In this document: positions 18,090 to 27,285 of the stretch, in pieces
Numbering within the stretch: position 1 is the stretch's first letter
How the letters are laid out: every line of letters starts with the position of its first letter
Source of the DNA: GWB2-37-7 sp942492835
GTDB lineage: Bacteria > Bacillota > Clostridia > Lutisporales > Lutisporaceae
Direction of reading: 5' to 3'
Assembly (NCBI GenBank): GCA_942492835.1
Contig: OW818645.1
Coordinates: forward strand, 3,844,001 to 3,908,000
Length of the DNA: 64,000 nt
Notes under the pieces: generated by a model
What the model saw: only the letters and a program-made list of their open reading frames with translations
Told to the model about the DNA's origin: nothing
Databases searched by the model: none
Program-made: the position numbers and the translations under genes

Positions 18090-18302
18090 TTAGTTCACCT
18101 CTTTATTCGCCAGTAGAGTTATTTCTTGATTATCTATTTTCTTAATTCCGAAATACTCCATAGCAGTTTCTATATTGGGCAATTCAACCCATCCAACATT
18201 GACTCCTTCTGGCGTATATGCAACAGTTGCCTCGAGTAAATTACATTTATTACTTTCCCCATCTATATATTCTCCTGGTTCATTTAATAATTTATATACC
18301 AA
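18090..18302 (-). CDS. Small phage tail-module protein, unknown function
   Basis: A 70-residue protein (GAGGTTTTATTTT ribosome region) between the repeat-containing fibre gene and Dit. It contains ELPNIETAMEYFGI and a LLANKEVN end. Its position suggests a tail-fibre accessory or chaperone; no family recognised. Confidence 0.55.
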   Translation of the reverse strand: MVYKLLNEPGEYIDGESNKCNLLEATVAYTPEGVNVGWVELPNIETAMEYFGIKKIDNQEITLLANKEVN

Positions 18303-18314
18303 AATAAAACCTCC

Positions 18315-19799
18315 CTATGTTGTTACTGTCCAGCCTTTAGATGTAGCAATAGATGTATCACAGGTACTTGCTCCTGTACAACCTGTTATACTTATAAACT
18401 TTCCTGGTAAAGTCGGCAACGCTGTAAAAATTGTGTTTAATTGCTCTGCTGTCAATGTGTTGTATCTTATGTCTATTTGTGGGGAAGTACCACTAAATGT
18501 ACTATCTACGTGGTATGTTAATGTTTCTAGTTTGTTTAATTTACCCGAATAACCCTTTACTGTTATAGCAGTGAGTTTTGCGTTTGGTAAACTAACATTT
18601 TTCAGTTGCTCTGTAGAAAAACAATTGTATGCATTTGTTAAAGTTGCATTTAGCCCAAGATTTGTAGATAGTACTATTTGTAAAGAGTAACAACTTTGAA
18701 ACATGTACGAAGCTTCTGTTAATGCGGTCATACCGCTTATATCAATGCTTCGCAAAGAGTAACAACCATTAAGCATATATCCAGCACTGGTTAATGCGGT
18801 CATACCGCTTATGTCAATGCTTTGTAAGGAGTAACAATTTTGGAACATATACGAAGCACTAGTTAAGACTAATAGATTGCCTATATTTACATTTTGTAAA
18901 GAGCAACAACCATCAAACATATGTGAAGCACTGGTTAATGCAGTCATACCGCTTATGTCAATGCTTTGTAAGGAGTAACAATTTTGGAACATATACGAAG
19001 CACTAGTTAAGACTAATAGATTGCCTATATTTACATTTTGTAAAGAGCAACAACCGTTAAGCATATTTGTAACACTGGTTAATGCAGTCATACCGCTTAT
19101 GTCAATGCTTTGTAAGGAGTGACAACTATAAAACATGTACGAAGCATCTGTTAATGCGGTCATACCGCTTATATCAATGCTTCGCAAAGAGTAACAACCA
19201 TTAAGCATATATCCAGCACTGGTTAATGCGGTCATACCGCTTATATCAATGCTTTGTAAGGAGTAACAACTTTGGAACATGTACGAAACATCTGTTACCG
19301 CTGGCATAGTATAAGCGCATTTAAAAGCTTCCAGTTTTTTGCACGCAACATATCCACCTACGGTATTATAAAAAGCATTGGCTAGACTTATAAGATGAGT
19401 TGCCCCACAAACACACCATAATATTCCATGCTCTTGTGATTGGAATGCCAAAGAATGAAAATCCACTTTAAAAGTTAATAAATTACCGCCAACAGGACTT
19501 ATAACAATCTTAAAAGTTGTATATCCTCTACTACATGATTGTCCCGTTCCAACTGTATAAGTATGTTCTGCTTTAGTTGCCGAATCGTGTAAAGTTGTTG
19601 TACCGTCTCCCCAATTAATGCTATATTGACCTGTATCTGTAGTACAAGCAAAAGCATAGGTTGCTAAAGTTGTGTCCGATACTAATAAATTTATATTGCC
19701 ATCTACAACATTATCGATATTAATCCAATCACTAGGCGGTTGCCAATAAGTAGTAGTTGTGCCTCCAATTAATCCATGTAATCTCAAATCATCCATCAT
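18315..19799 (-). CDS. BspA/DUF285-type leucine-rich-repeat fibre protein
   Basis: A 494-residue protein. An N-terminal segment (GQYSINWGDGTTT, a PKD-like strand pattern) is followed by eight full 24-residue repeats plus a partial ninth of the form SYMFQSCYSLQSIDISGMTA, the BspA-like/DUF285 leucine-rich repeat of bacterial surface proteins. The DNA repeats are nearly identical, including a perfect 111-bp duplication. The gene overlaps the upstream fibre gene by 4 bases and lies in the tail module, so a receptor-binding fibre whose repeat number can change by recombination is likely. Confidence 0.75.
   Translation of the reverse strand: MMDDLRLHGLIGGTTTTYWQPPSDWINIDNVVDGNINLLVSDTTLATYAFACTTDTGQYSINWGDGTTTLHDSATKAEHTYTVGTGQSCSRGYTTFKIVISPVGGNLLTFKVDFHSLAFQSQEHGILWCVCGATHLISLANAFYNTVGGYVACKKLEAFKCAYTMPAVTDVSYMFQSCYSLQSIDISGMTALTSAGYMLNGCYSLRSIDISGMTALTDASYMFYSCHSLQSIDISGMTALTSVTNMLNGCCSLQNVNIGNLLVLTSASYMFQNCYSLQSIDISGMTALTSASHMFDGCCSLQNVNIGNLLVLTSASYMFQNCYSLQSIDISGMTALTSAGYMLNGCYSLRSIDISGMTALTEASYMFQSCYSLQIVLSTNLGLNATLTNAYNCFSTEQLKNVSLPNAKLTAITVKGYSGKLNKLETLTYHVDSTFSGTSPQIDIRYNTLTAEQLNTIFTALPTLPGKFISITGCTGASTCDTSIATSKGWTVTT
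18716..19244. repeat. 72-bp unit repeat array within the LRR fibre gene
   Basis: Tandem 72-bp units (24 codons). Two longer-range perfect matches stand out: 18,801-18,911 equals 18,945-19,055 (111 bp, offset 144 = 2 units), and 18,716-18,812 equals 19,148-19,244 (97 bp, offset 432 = 6 units). Such identity suggests recent expansion or gene conversion. Confidence 0.9.
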
Positions 19800-20530
19800 A
19801 CTAGCACCTTACTTACAAGGTCATAACCGCTATATGTTAAAGCGTATACCTTTGTACTCAGAATTGTAATTCCATCTACATCATAATAAATTACAGTATC
19901 TGTGGTATAAGTAGGAGAAGTGCCACCACTTAAAACAGAAGTCTTAGCAAGCGTAGTGTCTGCTCTTTTATATTCAATGGTGGTATATATACCATTGGTA
20001 TCCTTGCCACTTCTGTATGTGCTGATAGTGTCACCATGAGTTGATAAATCATTCACATGTAAAGCAACTCTATCTTCGAACATGATGGGAGTAGTGTCTA
20101 GCGTTATTGTGGCAGTCGTTGTCAATTTCCACGTACCTTTTGCATTTACAGTTCCTTCACGTACATAGACCTTCAAGCCAGCAACCATATGAGCAGTTGC
20201 ATTTGCATCTGTAGTTCTTGTGGGAGCCCCTGAAGTATTAACTGTATATATCCCATTTTCAGCACCGCTCGTTTGATTTTTTAGAAGTATTCTGTCGTCA
20301 GTAACCAGCGTAACACCATCTACAACTTGACCATTTGCAAAAGCAGTAGCCAAGTCACCGTTTTGAGTAGTAGCAACTCTCACAGACTTTTTATACCCTG
20401 CCTGAATAAGTTCTGTTTCAATTGCTTTTATTTCTGCATAAGCTCCATTGGTATCTCCTGCGAAAACATCATCTACATTGTCTTGTTTGTCTGTCCATGA
20501 TTTAACTGTGCTTGGATAAGATGCTTGCAT
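19796..20530 (-). CDS. Phage tail fibre protein
   Basis: A 244-residue protein from the ATG after AAGGACGG. The start (ASYPSTVKSWTDKQDNVDDV) and the middle stretch (VRVATTQNGDLATAFANG, VTLVTDDRILLKNQTSG, NGIYTVN) are standard building blocks of phage tail fibres. It is translationally coupled to the LRR protein by a 4-base overlap; the pair may form one adhesion apparatus. Confidence 0.75.
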   Translation of the reverse strand: MQASYPSTVKSWTDKQDNVDDVFAGDTNGAYAEIKAIETELIQAGYKKSVRVATTQNGDLATAFANGQVVDGVTLVTDDRILLKNQTSGAENGIYTVNTSGAPTRTTDANATAHMVAGLKVYVREGTVNAKGTWKLTTTATITLDTTPIMFEDRVALHVNDLSTHGDTISTYRSGKDTNGIYTTIEYKRADTTLAKTSVLSGGTSPTYTTDTVIYYDVDGITILSTKVYALTYSGYDLVSKVLV

Positions 20531-20580
20531 AAATATCACCGTCCTTTACTAAATGAAAGTAGAGAGGGGGTACTAACATT

Positions 20581-21114
20581 TTAGCCCCCTGCGGTAAATT
20601 GAATTGTAAATGTGAATTGTATTGAATCGCCACTAATAACATTGACAGCAGAAAATTTTGTCCTATCCATCAAAACACCGCCTGTCTCTGCATTGAATAA
20701 ACCATGTTCAGTTATTGAAGAAGTACTAGAGTATGTGACAGTACCTACCGAACTATAAATATAAGTTTGCGCACCTTCAACTTGGGTACCTACAACTCTC
20801 GTTCCAACTTCTGTACCCAATGTTGTATCACCAACTACTTCATTGGCTGTGCCTGTACCGCTACCATGATACTTATAATCATCAAACAGAGCAAGCCTTG
20901 TTCCATTGGCAGTAAGGCAATCAACAATGTCATTGACAAATGCGGTAGTAATTACTTTGTCAAGAATAGTCTTCCTACCAATTACCTTACCGCCTCTTAT
21001 ATGTTTTACTTCAAGTTCAGTAGTGGCATTAATTACACCAGCACCGAAAGAAGAGGCAGCCTTTGATATTAATCTTTTAATTCTTGCCATAATATTATTA
21101 AAAAATATTCTCAT
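20581..21114 (-). CDS. Phage structural protein, fibre-module
   Basis: A 177-residue protein. The C-terminus (SSITEHGLFNAETGGVLMDR, then FSAVNVISGDSIQFTFTIQF) matches a common virion-associated domain placed near tail fibres. The N-terminus is basic (ARIKRLISKAASS). The ATG is 11 bases after GGAG; a second ATG at 21,090 is possible. It is the first gene after the endolysin terminator. Confidence 0.6.
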   Translation of the reverse strand: MRIFFNNIMARIKRLISKAASSFGAGVINATTELEVKHIRGGKVIGRKTILDKVITTAFVNDIVDCLTANGTRLALFDDYKYHGSGTGTANEVVGDTTLGTEVGTRVVGTQVEGAQTYIYSSVGTVTYSSTSSITEHGLFNAETGGVLMDRTKFSAVNVISGDSIQFTFTIQFTAGG

Positions 21115-21143
21115 TTATTTTCACACTCCAATCCGATGAAATA

Positions 21144-21171
21144 GAAAAGAGGCAACCTTTTCGGCTACCTC
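21144..21171 (-). terminator. Intrinsic terminator after the endolysin gene
   Basis: On the - strand, GAGGTAGCC / GGTTGCCTC with loop GAAAA followed by TTTTCTATTT. It overlaps the end of the endolysin coding region and precedes the fibre genes. Confidence 0.75.
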
Positions 21172-21890
21172 TCATATAGTTTGTTCCATGTTTTAAGTCC
21201 CACAATGCCATCACATGCAAGACCTTTGGTGCGTTGAAATTCAATAACAGCTTTTTCTGTTATTGCTCCGAAATCACCATCGACTTTAAGCTTACAGTTA
21301 TACATGTTAAGCTGTTCTTGGAGTTTTTTTACGTATTGATTGTTCATACCTTTTTTTAGTGTAGGGAGCTTTTCAAGCTCAATCTGTTGTTTAACATAAA
21401 AGATGAAGTACTGCTTGCATTGAGTTTCAAATGTCTTTATATCTCCATAGGTTCTTTCTTGTAAGGTGCTTGCAGGATCGTGAACTATAAGGTTATTGTC
21501 CTTGAAGTCCCATGCTAGTATGTAGTGACCGCCTCTTGTGAATTTACCAGACTTCATACTGCAGATAACATAAGCACCCTGCTTAAGAGCTTCTATAGCA
21601 TTTTTAGTGCTTCCTGATTGTTTAAAATCAATGCTATATTTATCAGCTACTTTCTTAAAGAATTCCCATTCAGTACCGCTGTTTGCTGTTCTGTCTTTTA
21701 ACTCTATAGCAAGCTTGCACATTTCTATTGGCGTAATTTTATTATCCTTTATACTGGCTATAATCATAGCAGCACATGTAGGACCACACCCAGATGCACC
21801 AATTGTTTCGTTATTATCGCCGTCAATTGTATAAGGTATGCTTCTCCATCTTGGATCTGATTGCTTATAATATATGGGTTTCTTATTCAT
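21165..21890 (-). CDS. Endolysin candidate: C39-type cysteine peptidase with peptidoglycan-binding domain
   Basis: A 241-residue protein. Residues about 1-160 form a peptidase_C39_2-like domain: catalytic Cys in SGCGPTC, His in RGGHYILAW, Asp in IVHDPA. Residues about 175-241 are a PG_binding_1 repeat (LKKGMNNQYVKKLQEQL, VDGDFGAITEKAVIEFQ). It follows three small membrane proteins, so it is the likely lysis enzyme, cutting peptide cross-links rather than being the more usual amidase. ATG chosen after GAAGGTG; a GTG 12 bases upstream is also open. Confidence 0.8.
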   Translation of the reverse strand: MNKKPIYYKQSDPRWRSIPYTIDGDNNETIGASGCGPTCAAMIIASIKDNKITPIEMCKLAIELKDRTANSGTEWEFFKKVADKYSIDFKQSGSTKNAIEALKQGAYVICSMKSGKFTRGGHYILAWDFKDNNLIVHDPASTLQERTYGDIKTFETQCKQYFIFYVKQQIELEKLPTLKKGMNNQYVKKLQEQLNMYNCKLKVDGDFGAITEKAVIEFQRTKGLACDGIVGLKTWNKLYER

Positions 21891-22119
21891 TTGTTTTTTC
21901 ACCTTCTGTATCTTTGTTTTCTGTTATCCTTGCGCCATCAACAAGACCTTCGCCAATAATATAAGCAATAAGCACTGAGCATGCAGAAATAATGGAAATG
22001 ACTTGCTCAATGGTAAGATTGTTTACGTTGCACGCTACCATAATTGCGGTTGCAAAGCCTGTTATCGCCGCCCAAAACTTTCTACTTGTGAGCTTTTGCT
22101 TCCAGTTAATTTTGTTCAT
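21883..22119 (-). CDS. Holin
   Basis: A 78-residue protein with the pattern INWKQKLTSRKFWAAITGF, two hydrophobic segments (about 15-33 and 38-58) and a charged C-terminus, typical of small phage holins of Clostridia. It overlaps both neighbours and immediately precedes the endolysin, as a holin should. Confidence 0.75.
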   Translation of the reverse strand: MNKINWKQKLTSRKFWAAITGFATAIMVACNVNNLTIEQVISIISACSVLIAYIIGEGLVDGARITENKDTEGEKTNE

Positions 22120-22324
22120 TGTCTACACCGTCCTTCTTTACTTTAGTTTTTTTAATGCTTGACAGCATCCAAAGCTCGCCTGTCGTAAAGGCAAACCAAC
22201 AACCAACTAGCGTTATTGGCTCGCTACCAACCTTTAGAAATACATACAAAACAGAGACAGCAAAAAGTATATTCAAAATCACTACTGCCATTATGATAAA
22301 CTTCGAGAATTTATTTTTATTCAT
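22106..22324 (-). CDS. Small membrane protein of the lysis cassette
   Basis: A 72-residue protein starting at the ATG after AAAGGAGCG. Two hydrophobic segments (FIIMAVVILNILFAVSVLYV, then TLVGCWFAFTTGELWML) and a lysine-rich tail. It overlaps the upstream gene by 4 bases and the holin by 14. It may be a second holin or an antiholin. Confidence 0.65.
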   Translation of the reverse strand: MNKNKFSKFIIMAVVILNILFAVSVLYVFLKVGSEPITLVGCWFAFTTGELWMLSSIKKTKVKKDGVDNEQN

Positions 22325-22638
22325 CTTGCACGCTCCTTTTCTATTGGCATATCCTTGAGCCTTTCCATAAGCTCTGTTATTGTGCCATTCCCACCTAAAG
22401 CGTGATACTGGGTATACAAAGCTGTGATATTCTCCAAGCCATATATGGGGCAAAACCCCTTGTCCATATAATGATTATAACTTTGTATAATCCTGTCCCT
22501 AAGTAATGCTTGTATGCCTAACTTTATGGCATCTTGTTCTTTTAATTTGCTAGATAATTTTTTATATCCAGCAGCTAGTCCTGTATTTATAAGACAAAAC
22601 AATAATTCGACCCAATATCTAAGTATCCATTCTTGCAT
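22321..22638 (-). CDS. Membrane-anchored lysis-cassette protein
   Basis: A 105-residue protein from the ATG after AGTAGGTG. One hydrophobic N-terminal segment (YWVELLFCLINTGLAAGY) is followed by a soluble helical domain (LLRDRIIQSYNHYMDKG, LYTQYHALGGNGTITELMER). This type recurs next to holins in Clostridia prophages; its exact role is unknown. Confidence 0.65.
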   Translation of the reverse strand: MQEWILRYWVELLFCLINTGLAAGYKKLSSKLKEQDAIKLGIQALLRDRIIQSYNHYMDKGFCPIYGLENITALYTQYHALGGNGTITELMERLKDMPIEKERAR

Positions 22639-22737
22639 TTTACACCTACTTTCTAAAGTCCGCTTATTATGTAGATAGTGTGTAGATGCGGCATAATTAT
22701 AAGGAGCTGATACAAGCTCCATGAATAAAAATTATCA

Positions 22738-25700
22738 CTAAGATAATGATAGGATTGCTCGTTGCAATTCTCTTGCAAGGATTTCGCCATCAATGTTATC
22801 TCCCATAGGCATATTCTCGACATTGAGCAAATTCCCGATTTTGATTTCTTTGCGATTATCTGTAGTAGAGGAACTATTCCCATTAGCTACCTTACCAGTA
22901 ATACCACTTGTTACAGCAATAAGGGTTTTAAGGTCGGTAGAGAGATTAGAGGGGAAGAATAACTCACCTGGCAATACTTTAGCCCATCCCTCAGAGAGAG
23001 ATTCGCCGCCTGTATGGAATTTTGGATATTCACCTTTAGCAGGATCTTGACCATATTTGATACGTAAAGCATCGTTTTGGGATTGTAATATTGCCTTATT
23101 AGATTGAGAAGCAACATTCCATTGCTTTCCGTTCTCAATAAACTGTTGATAATCTGTATCAGTCATACCCCAGTCATGAGAAGGAAGGTTATCAATTGAA
23201 TCTCCAATACTACCAACTGAATCTGTAAATCCACCAACATTACCATTTTTTAATGCTTCTTGTATCGGAAGAATATAATTGTTATACCATTCTTGATAAG
23301 CCTCCTTTGAGGCTGTAGCTGCTTTAGCTACAATATCAAGGTTGTTGTCCTCAAAAGCTTTCTCCATATCCTTGTAAGCTGCTTCCCATTTCTCTTTTTC
23401 CTGCTTGGCAGTTTCCTCGATAGTATCTATTTCATCCTCAGCAGCTTGCTTTTTATCATCTAAACCCTGCTTATCCAATTCAAGTTCACGGTCATGTTCG
23501 GCTTCAGCAATTTGCTTGCGTACATCAGCCAGCTTTTGGCGAGCATCTTCCCCAGTTCTAACGCTCCAATAAGTTTCTTGTTCTTCAAGGTCAGCCATTT
23601 TTTCATCGTAGTCACGTGTGCTTTCGCTTCGGTCAAGAGCTTCTTTCTCGTCTTCAATACCCCTTATGATAGTTTCCTGAGCTTTTTTCTGTGTCTCAGT
23701 TTCCTTCTCAATCATGTCAATGCGCTCATCATAAGAGTCCTTAATATCATCTTGAAGGTCTTTAAGACTGTCTTTATTTTTTTGGATTTCTTCTTCGCGG
23801 AGTTCCTTTGTTAGCCTATACAGGTTAACAGTAGCTTCCTTGACAGCTTCAATATTATTCTTTTGATTTTTCAGCACTCGGTTCCATGCGGCAATTTCCT
23901 CTTCGGCTGATAACTCGCCTAGCGCTTTTTTCTCATTTATCCAGTTTATGGAGTCTTGAAGTCGCTTATCTAACAAAGCCTTTTCAGCGTTGTATATACG
24001 TTCCTCAATATCCATGCGTTCTTCGCCAGTTTGAACATATATTCTATCAACATTCTTAAGATATTTAATTTCATCTTCAAGGCTCATCTGATTCATCTGC
24101 TTTTTATGGTCAAGAAGTTGAAGTGCATTTTTCAGAGGTTCGTTGTTGTATGACTCTTTTGGACCATCAAACTTGTAGCCATCAGGTGTTTTATCGCCAC
24201 TATTCGTAGGAGTACCAAGGTTTAATTTATTCCACTCTCTAGTGTTGAATGCTATTGGCTCATCATCAGAGTTCATGCTATTCAGAATAGAGTTAATCAT
24301 ATCGTCTTCAACTTGGTTTGCAGAAAGACTTTCCAAGTCTGAAATAAGATTTTTTCTAATTTGATCTGATACATCAAACTCAAAGCGCTCAGCACCCGAG
24401 CGCTTCCACTCTGTTGTGTCGCCACTTGATAGCCTTTCTTTATTTTTATCTATCTGACCTTGCAGTTTCTCTCGTTCAGCTTTGAGTTGAGGTAAACGAT
24501 TTTTAGCATTCATTAATATTTTTGCGCGTTCAAGGTCAATCTCTTGTTGTTTAAGAGCGTTTATTTCACGAAGTAGAGGAATATTAGTAACTAACTTATT
24601 GCCTTCAGTATCAAGACCATCAACATACTCAGGATATATAGAGGCAAGTTGTCTTTGAATTTCAAGCATTTCGGCTTTGACTTCATTGGTTTGTGCTGCC
24701 TGACCTTCAAGTTCTTGATATTTTTGTATGAGGTTATTTGACTCTGCAATATCTCTTCTTTTGGCTTCAACAGAATTTAGTGAGTCTTGAATTGACTGTG
24801 CGGATGCCTTGCTTGCGTTGTAGGCAAATAAGCCTATTGCGGCGGCGGCAGCTGCGACTGCAATAGCAAGTTTCCCCCATGGACCTATTAATGCCAATAC
24901 CGATTCGGCACCAAATACAAGGTTTTTTGCGGTAAATATACCTGATGCAGTCTTAACCATAGCAATAACAGCTAAGAGTTCAAGGGCGGTCAGTATAAGT
25001 GCTTTTGTACTATCATCAAGGTCTGCAAAACTGTCTGTGGCATTCTTAGCGATATCTGTCACATCTTTTAACATATCAAGTAATCCAGCATCACCAAGAG
25101 CAACTGCGAGTTCCTGTGCAGAAGTTTTAAGGGATGTATATTTTTTCTCCAAGGTATCCATGGTGCGTGCGTTTTCGGTTTCAGAATACCCTGCCGCATC
25201 AGTCATGTTGTTTAGCACGCCTTGAGCAGTAGATAATCTTTCAATCATTCCAATAAAATAGTTTCTACGATATACACCAGCTGCAGCCTGTGAAATGTCT
25301 CTTTGCTGTAAATCATTCCATTCTTCTTGCGTGCCGATGGCATTTGCAAGTTCTTCATTGTAAAGCCCTGCATCATCAGCAGATTTAACGAATCCATCCT
25401 GTATTGCAGGTGCGAGAGTATCCCACCTTGCTGCTACATCTTGGAATATCTCCATGACATTTCTGAATTGTGTTTTAGCCTTGTCAGCAAATACTTGAAT
25501 CCCGAGCCCTTCTAATGTGTTGATTGATTTTGGTCTTTGCACGTATGAGAGTATAGAATTAAGTGCATTACCAACCTCGCGACCAGTTCTGCCAGAAGCT
25601 TCACGCATAACAGTTAGCAGTGAAATGGTTTGTTCAATTGACAAGCCCATAATCTTAGCTGCACCAGAAGAACGAAGAAGTCCATCAACAAGATCCTGTG

Positions 25701-26970
25701 ATGTTACTGTATAATCATCAGCAGTCTTATTGATTTTATCTAAAACAAGTGGAAGGTCCTTAGAAGTCATATTCCATTGCGCCATTATACCTATCATAGA
25801 CTCTGTAGCATTTGAAGCATCTAGTTCAGCAGTATTTAGAGCTAGGAGGGAGGTCTTGGTATTATCGAGACTATCCTTGACGTTATAACCAGCCTGAGCC
25901 CACCTTAGCGCAACATCCTGTACAGTATCAAAAGTCTGGCCATAATCAACACCAAGCTGTAGGAGTTCATCACGATAATCTTTGAATACAAAAGTTGTAT
26001 CTTCCATGACACGAGCAACTTCGGTGACGCCCATTTCAACTTCAGATATAGTTTGGGTAGCTTCTTTTGCGGCACTTATTGTGCCATAAAAAAGGGCTCC
26101 TGTAAGGAACCAAGAAGAACGTCTTTGAAATTCATTTCCAACGATATTATTATTTTGGTTTTGCTTGCTTGATAAATCTGTTCTTTGCTGAGATTTTAAT
26201 ATTGATAGTTGCTCTTTAAGTTGTGATGTTTGTTTGACTTCTGATGCACTTAATTTACCTTCCAACTGGAGCTTTTTTTGAAGCTCTGCAATTTGTCCAC
26301 GAATAAGGGTGGCTTGTTGACCATATTCATTGTTTAGCCCTTTTGCGGCAGACTTTTGTTGAATAGATGCTGCTTTGGCGTCCATTGATGCAAGCGTACT
26401 TTGCTTTATCTCTTCGGTAGTAACTTTTTGCTCTTTATTTATAATATTTGCAATTTTGCTCTTCTCGTCAAGCACTTTTCTGTGTTCGGATTCTGCATTA
26501 ACAAGCTCTCTTGTTAGTTTAACCTGTTCTTGTTTTGCCAGACTTTCCCACTTGGACGAATCGGTGCGAAAAGGGGAAGCTTGCTCAACAAAGGATTGCG
26601 CACTTATTTGAGCTGTTTTCCGTAAGTGAATAAGTTCAGTTAATTCTTTATTATATTTAGCTTGCCCTCGTGCCGCTTTTTCGGCATCAGTCTTAAAGTC
26701 AATTAAAACATTGCCATATTGGTCAACAATAGTTTTTGCATTTTTCATAGATTGAATAGTCTGTGATGTTATCGGTGATTTTATTTGCGATAGTTTTCCA
26801 GAAAAAGCTTTTTCTACATCAGTAGCTGTTGTTATGGCTGTAAGTCTCAACTGCGCTAATTGTTCATTTAGAGATGCCACTTTAGGTTCAAATGATTTGA
26901 TTGCTCTCTCGGCAGGATTAAAATTTAAGCTAAGAGAATCCATAATCTTGACCATACTGTCATCGTCCAT
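22738..26970 (-). CDS. Tail tape measure protein
   Basis: A 1410-residue protein, by far the longest here. Long coiled coils (about 30-270 and 900-1300) flank a TP901-type tape-measure core (SEVEMGVTEVARVMED ... EVGNALNSILSYVQRP) and a hydrophobic stretch (about 700-730, with AIAVAAAAAAIGLFAYNAS) thought to insert into the host membrane. At about 3 bases per 0.15 nm of residue rise it predicts a tail near 210 nm. The preceding genes are the tail chaperones. Confidence 0.92.
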   Translation of the reverse strand: MDDDSMVKIMDSLSLNFNPAERAIKSFEPKVASLNEQLAQLRLTAITTATDVEKAFSGKLSQIKSPITSQTIQSMKNAKTIVDQYGNVLIDFKTDAEKAARGQAKYNKELTELIHLRKTAQISAQSFVEQASPFRTDSSKWESLAKQEQVKLTRELVNAESEHRKVLDEKSKIANIINKEQKVTTEEIKQSTLASMDAKAASIQQKSAAKGLNNEYGQQATLIRGQIAELQKKLQLEGKLSASEVKQTSQLKEQLSILKSQQRTDLSSKQNQNNNIVGNEFQRRSSWFLTGALFYGTISAAKEATQTISEVEMGVTEVARVMEDTTFVFKDYRDELLQLGVDYGQTFDTVQDVALRWAQAGYNVKDSLDNTKTSLLALNTAELDASNATESMIGIMAQWNMTSKDLPLVLDKINKTADDYTVTSQDLVDGLLRSSGAAKIMGLSIEQTISLLTVMREASGRTGREVGNALNSILSYVQRPKSINTLEGLGIQVFADKAKTQFRNVMEIFQDVAARWDTLAPAIQDGFVKSADDAGLYNEELANAIGTQEEWNDLQQRDISQAAAGVYRRNYFIGMIERLSTAQGVLNNMTDAAGYSETENARTMDTLEKKYTSLKTSAQELAVALGDAGLLDMLKDVTDIAKNATDSFADLDDSTKALILTALELLAVIAMVKTASGIFTAKNLVFGAESVLALIGPWGKLAIAVAAAAAAIGLFAYNASKASAQSIQDSLNSVEAKRRDIAESNNLIQKYQELEGQAAQTNEVKAEMLEIQRQLASIYPEYVDGLDTEGNKLVTNIPLLREINALKQQEIDLERAKILMNAKNRLPQLKAEREKLQGQIDKNKERLSSGDTTEWKRSGAERFEFDVSDQIRKNLISDLESLSANQVEDDMINSILNSMNSDDEPIAFNTREWNKLNLGTPTNSGDKTPDGYKFDGPKESYNNEPLKNALQLLDHKKQMNQMSLEDEIKYLKNVDRIYVQTGEERMDIEERIYNAEKALLDKRLQDSINWINEKKALGELSAEEEIAAWNRVLKNQKNNIEAVKEATVNLYRLTKELREEEIQKNKDSLKDLQDDIKDSYDERIDMIEKETETQKKAQETIIRGIEDEKEALDRSESTRDYDEKMADLEEQETYWSVRTGEDARQKLADVRKQIAEAEHDRELELDKQGLDDKKQAAEDEIDTIEETAKQEKEKWEAAYKDMEKAFEDNNLDIVAKAATASKEAYQEWYNNYILPIQEALKNGNVGGFTDSVGSIGDSIDNLPSHDWGMTDTDYQQFIENGKQWNVASQSNKAILQSQNDALRIKYGQDPAKGEYPKFHTGGESLSEGWAKVLPGELFFPSNLSTDLKTLIAVTSGITGKVANGNSSSTTDNRKEIKIGNLLNVENMPMGDNIDGEILARELQRAILSLS

Positions 26971-26986
26971 ATATTATCACCACTCT

Positions 26987-27283
26987 TTACATGCCGTTGA
27001 ATGCATTAGCAAAATTCATAAATTCAGATAGTTTCGGTGGTTTGCCAGTAGAGGCAGGGGCAGGAGTATCTAAAGCACAATCAAATATATTAGGCATACC
27101 TAGTTTTATTGCGATATTCTTGCCTAGCTTTGCACGTATCGCTTGTATAACTGGTATTGTCATTTCATGTATCTTAAAATAGTCAACATGAGCATGACAC
27201 ATGAGGTCAGTATATATCTCCGACCAATCAGGCGGAGGGGGTTTGTCCAGGGGACCGGCCCCATCTTTTGGGGATGAGGCCAC
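26987..27283 (-). CDS. Tail assembly chaperone, second part (gpT-like)
   Basis: A 98-residue protein beginning with GTG two bases after the stop of the gpG-like gene (TAGTTGTG). No convincing ribosome site precedes it. Position before the tape measure and content (proline-rich start, VDYFKIHEMTIPVIQAI) fit the second tail chaperone, made in other phages by -1 frameshift. Here the -1 frame is closed by TGA at 27,301-27,299, leaving only a 13-base window without a good slippery site, so coupled re-initiation is as likely. Confidence 0.6.
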   Translation of the reverse strand: MASSPKDGAGPLDKPPPPDWSEIYTDLMCHAHVDYFKIHEMTIPVIQAIRAKLGKNIAIKLGMPNIFDCALDTPAPASTGKPPKLSEFMNFANAFNGM

Positions 27284-27285
27284 AA

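Noticed and set aside
18716..19244. CRISPR-like array
   Set aside because: Repeats are contiguous, 72 bp, in frame and lack spacers; they encode leucine-rich repeats.
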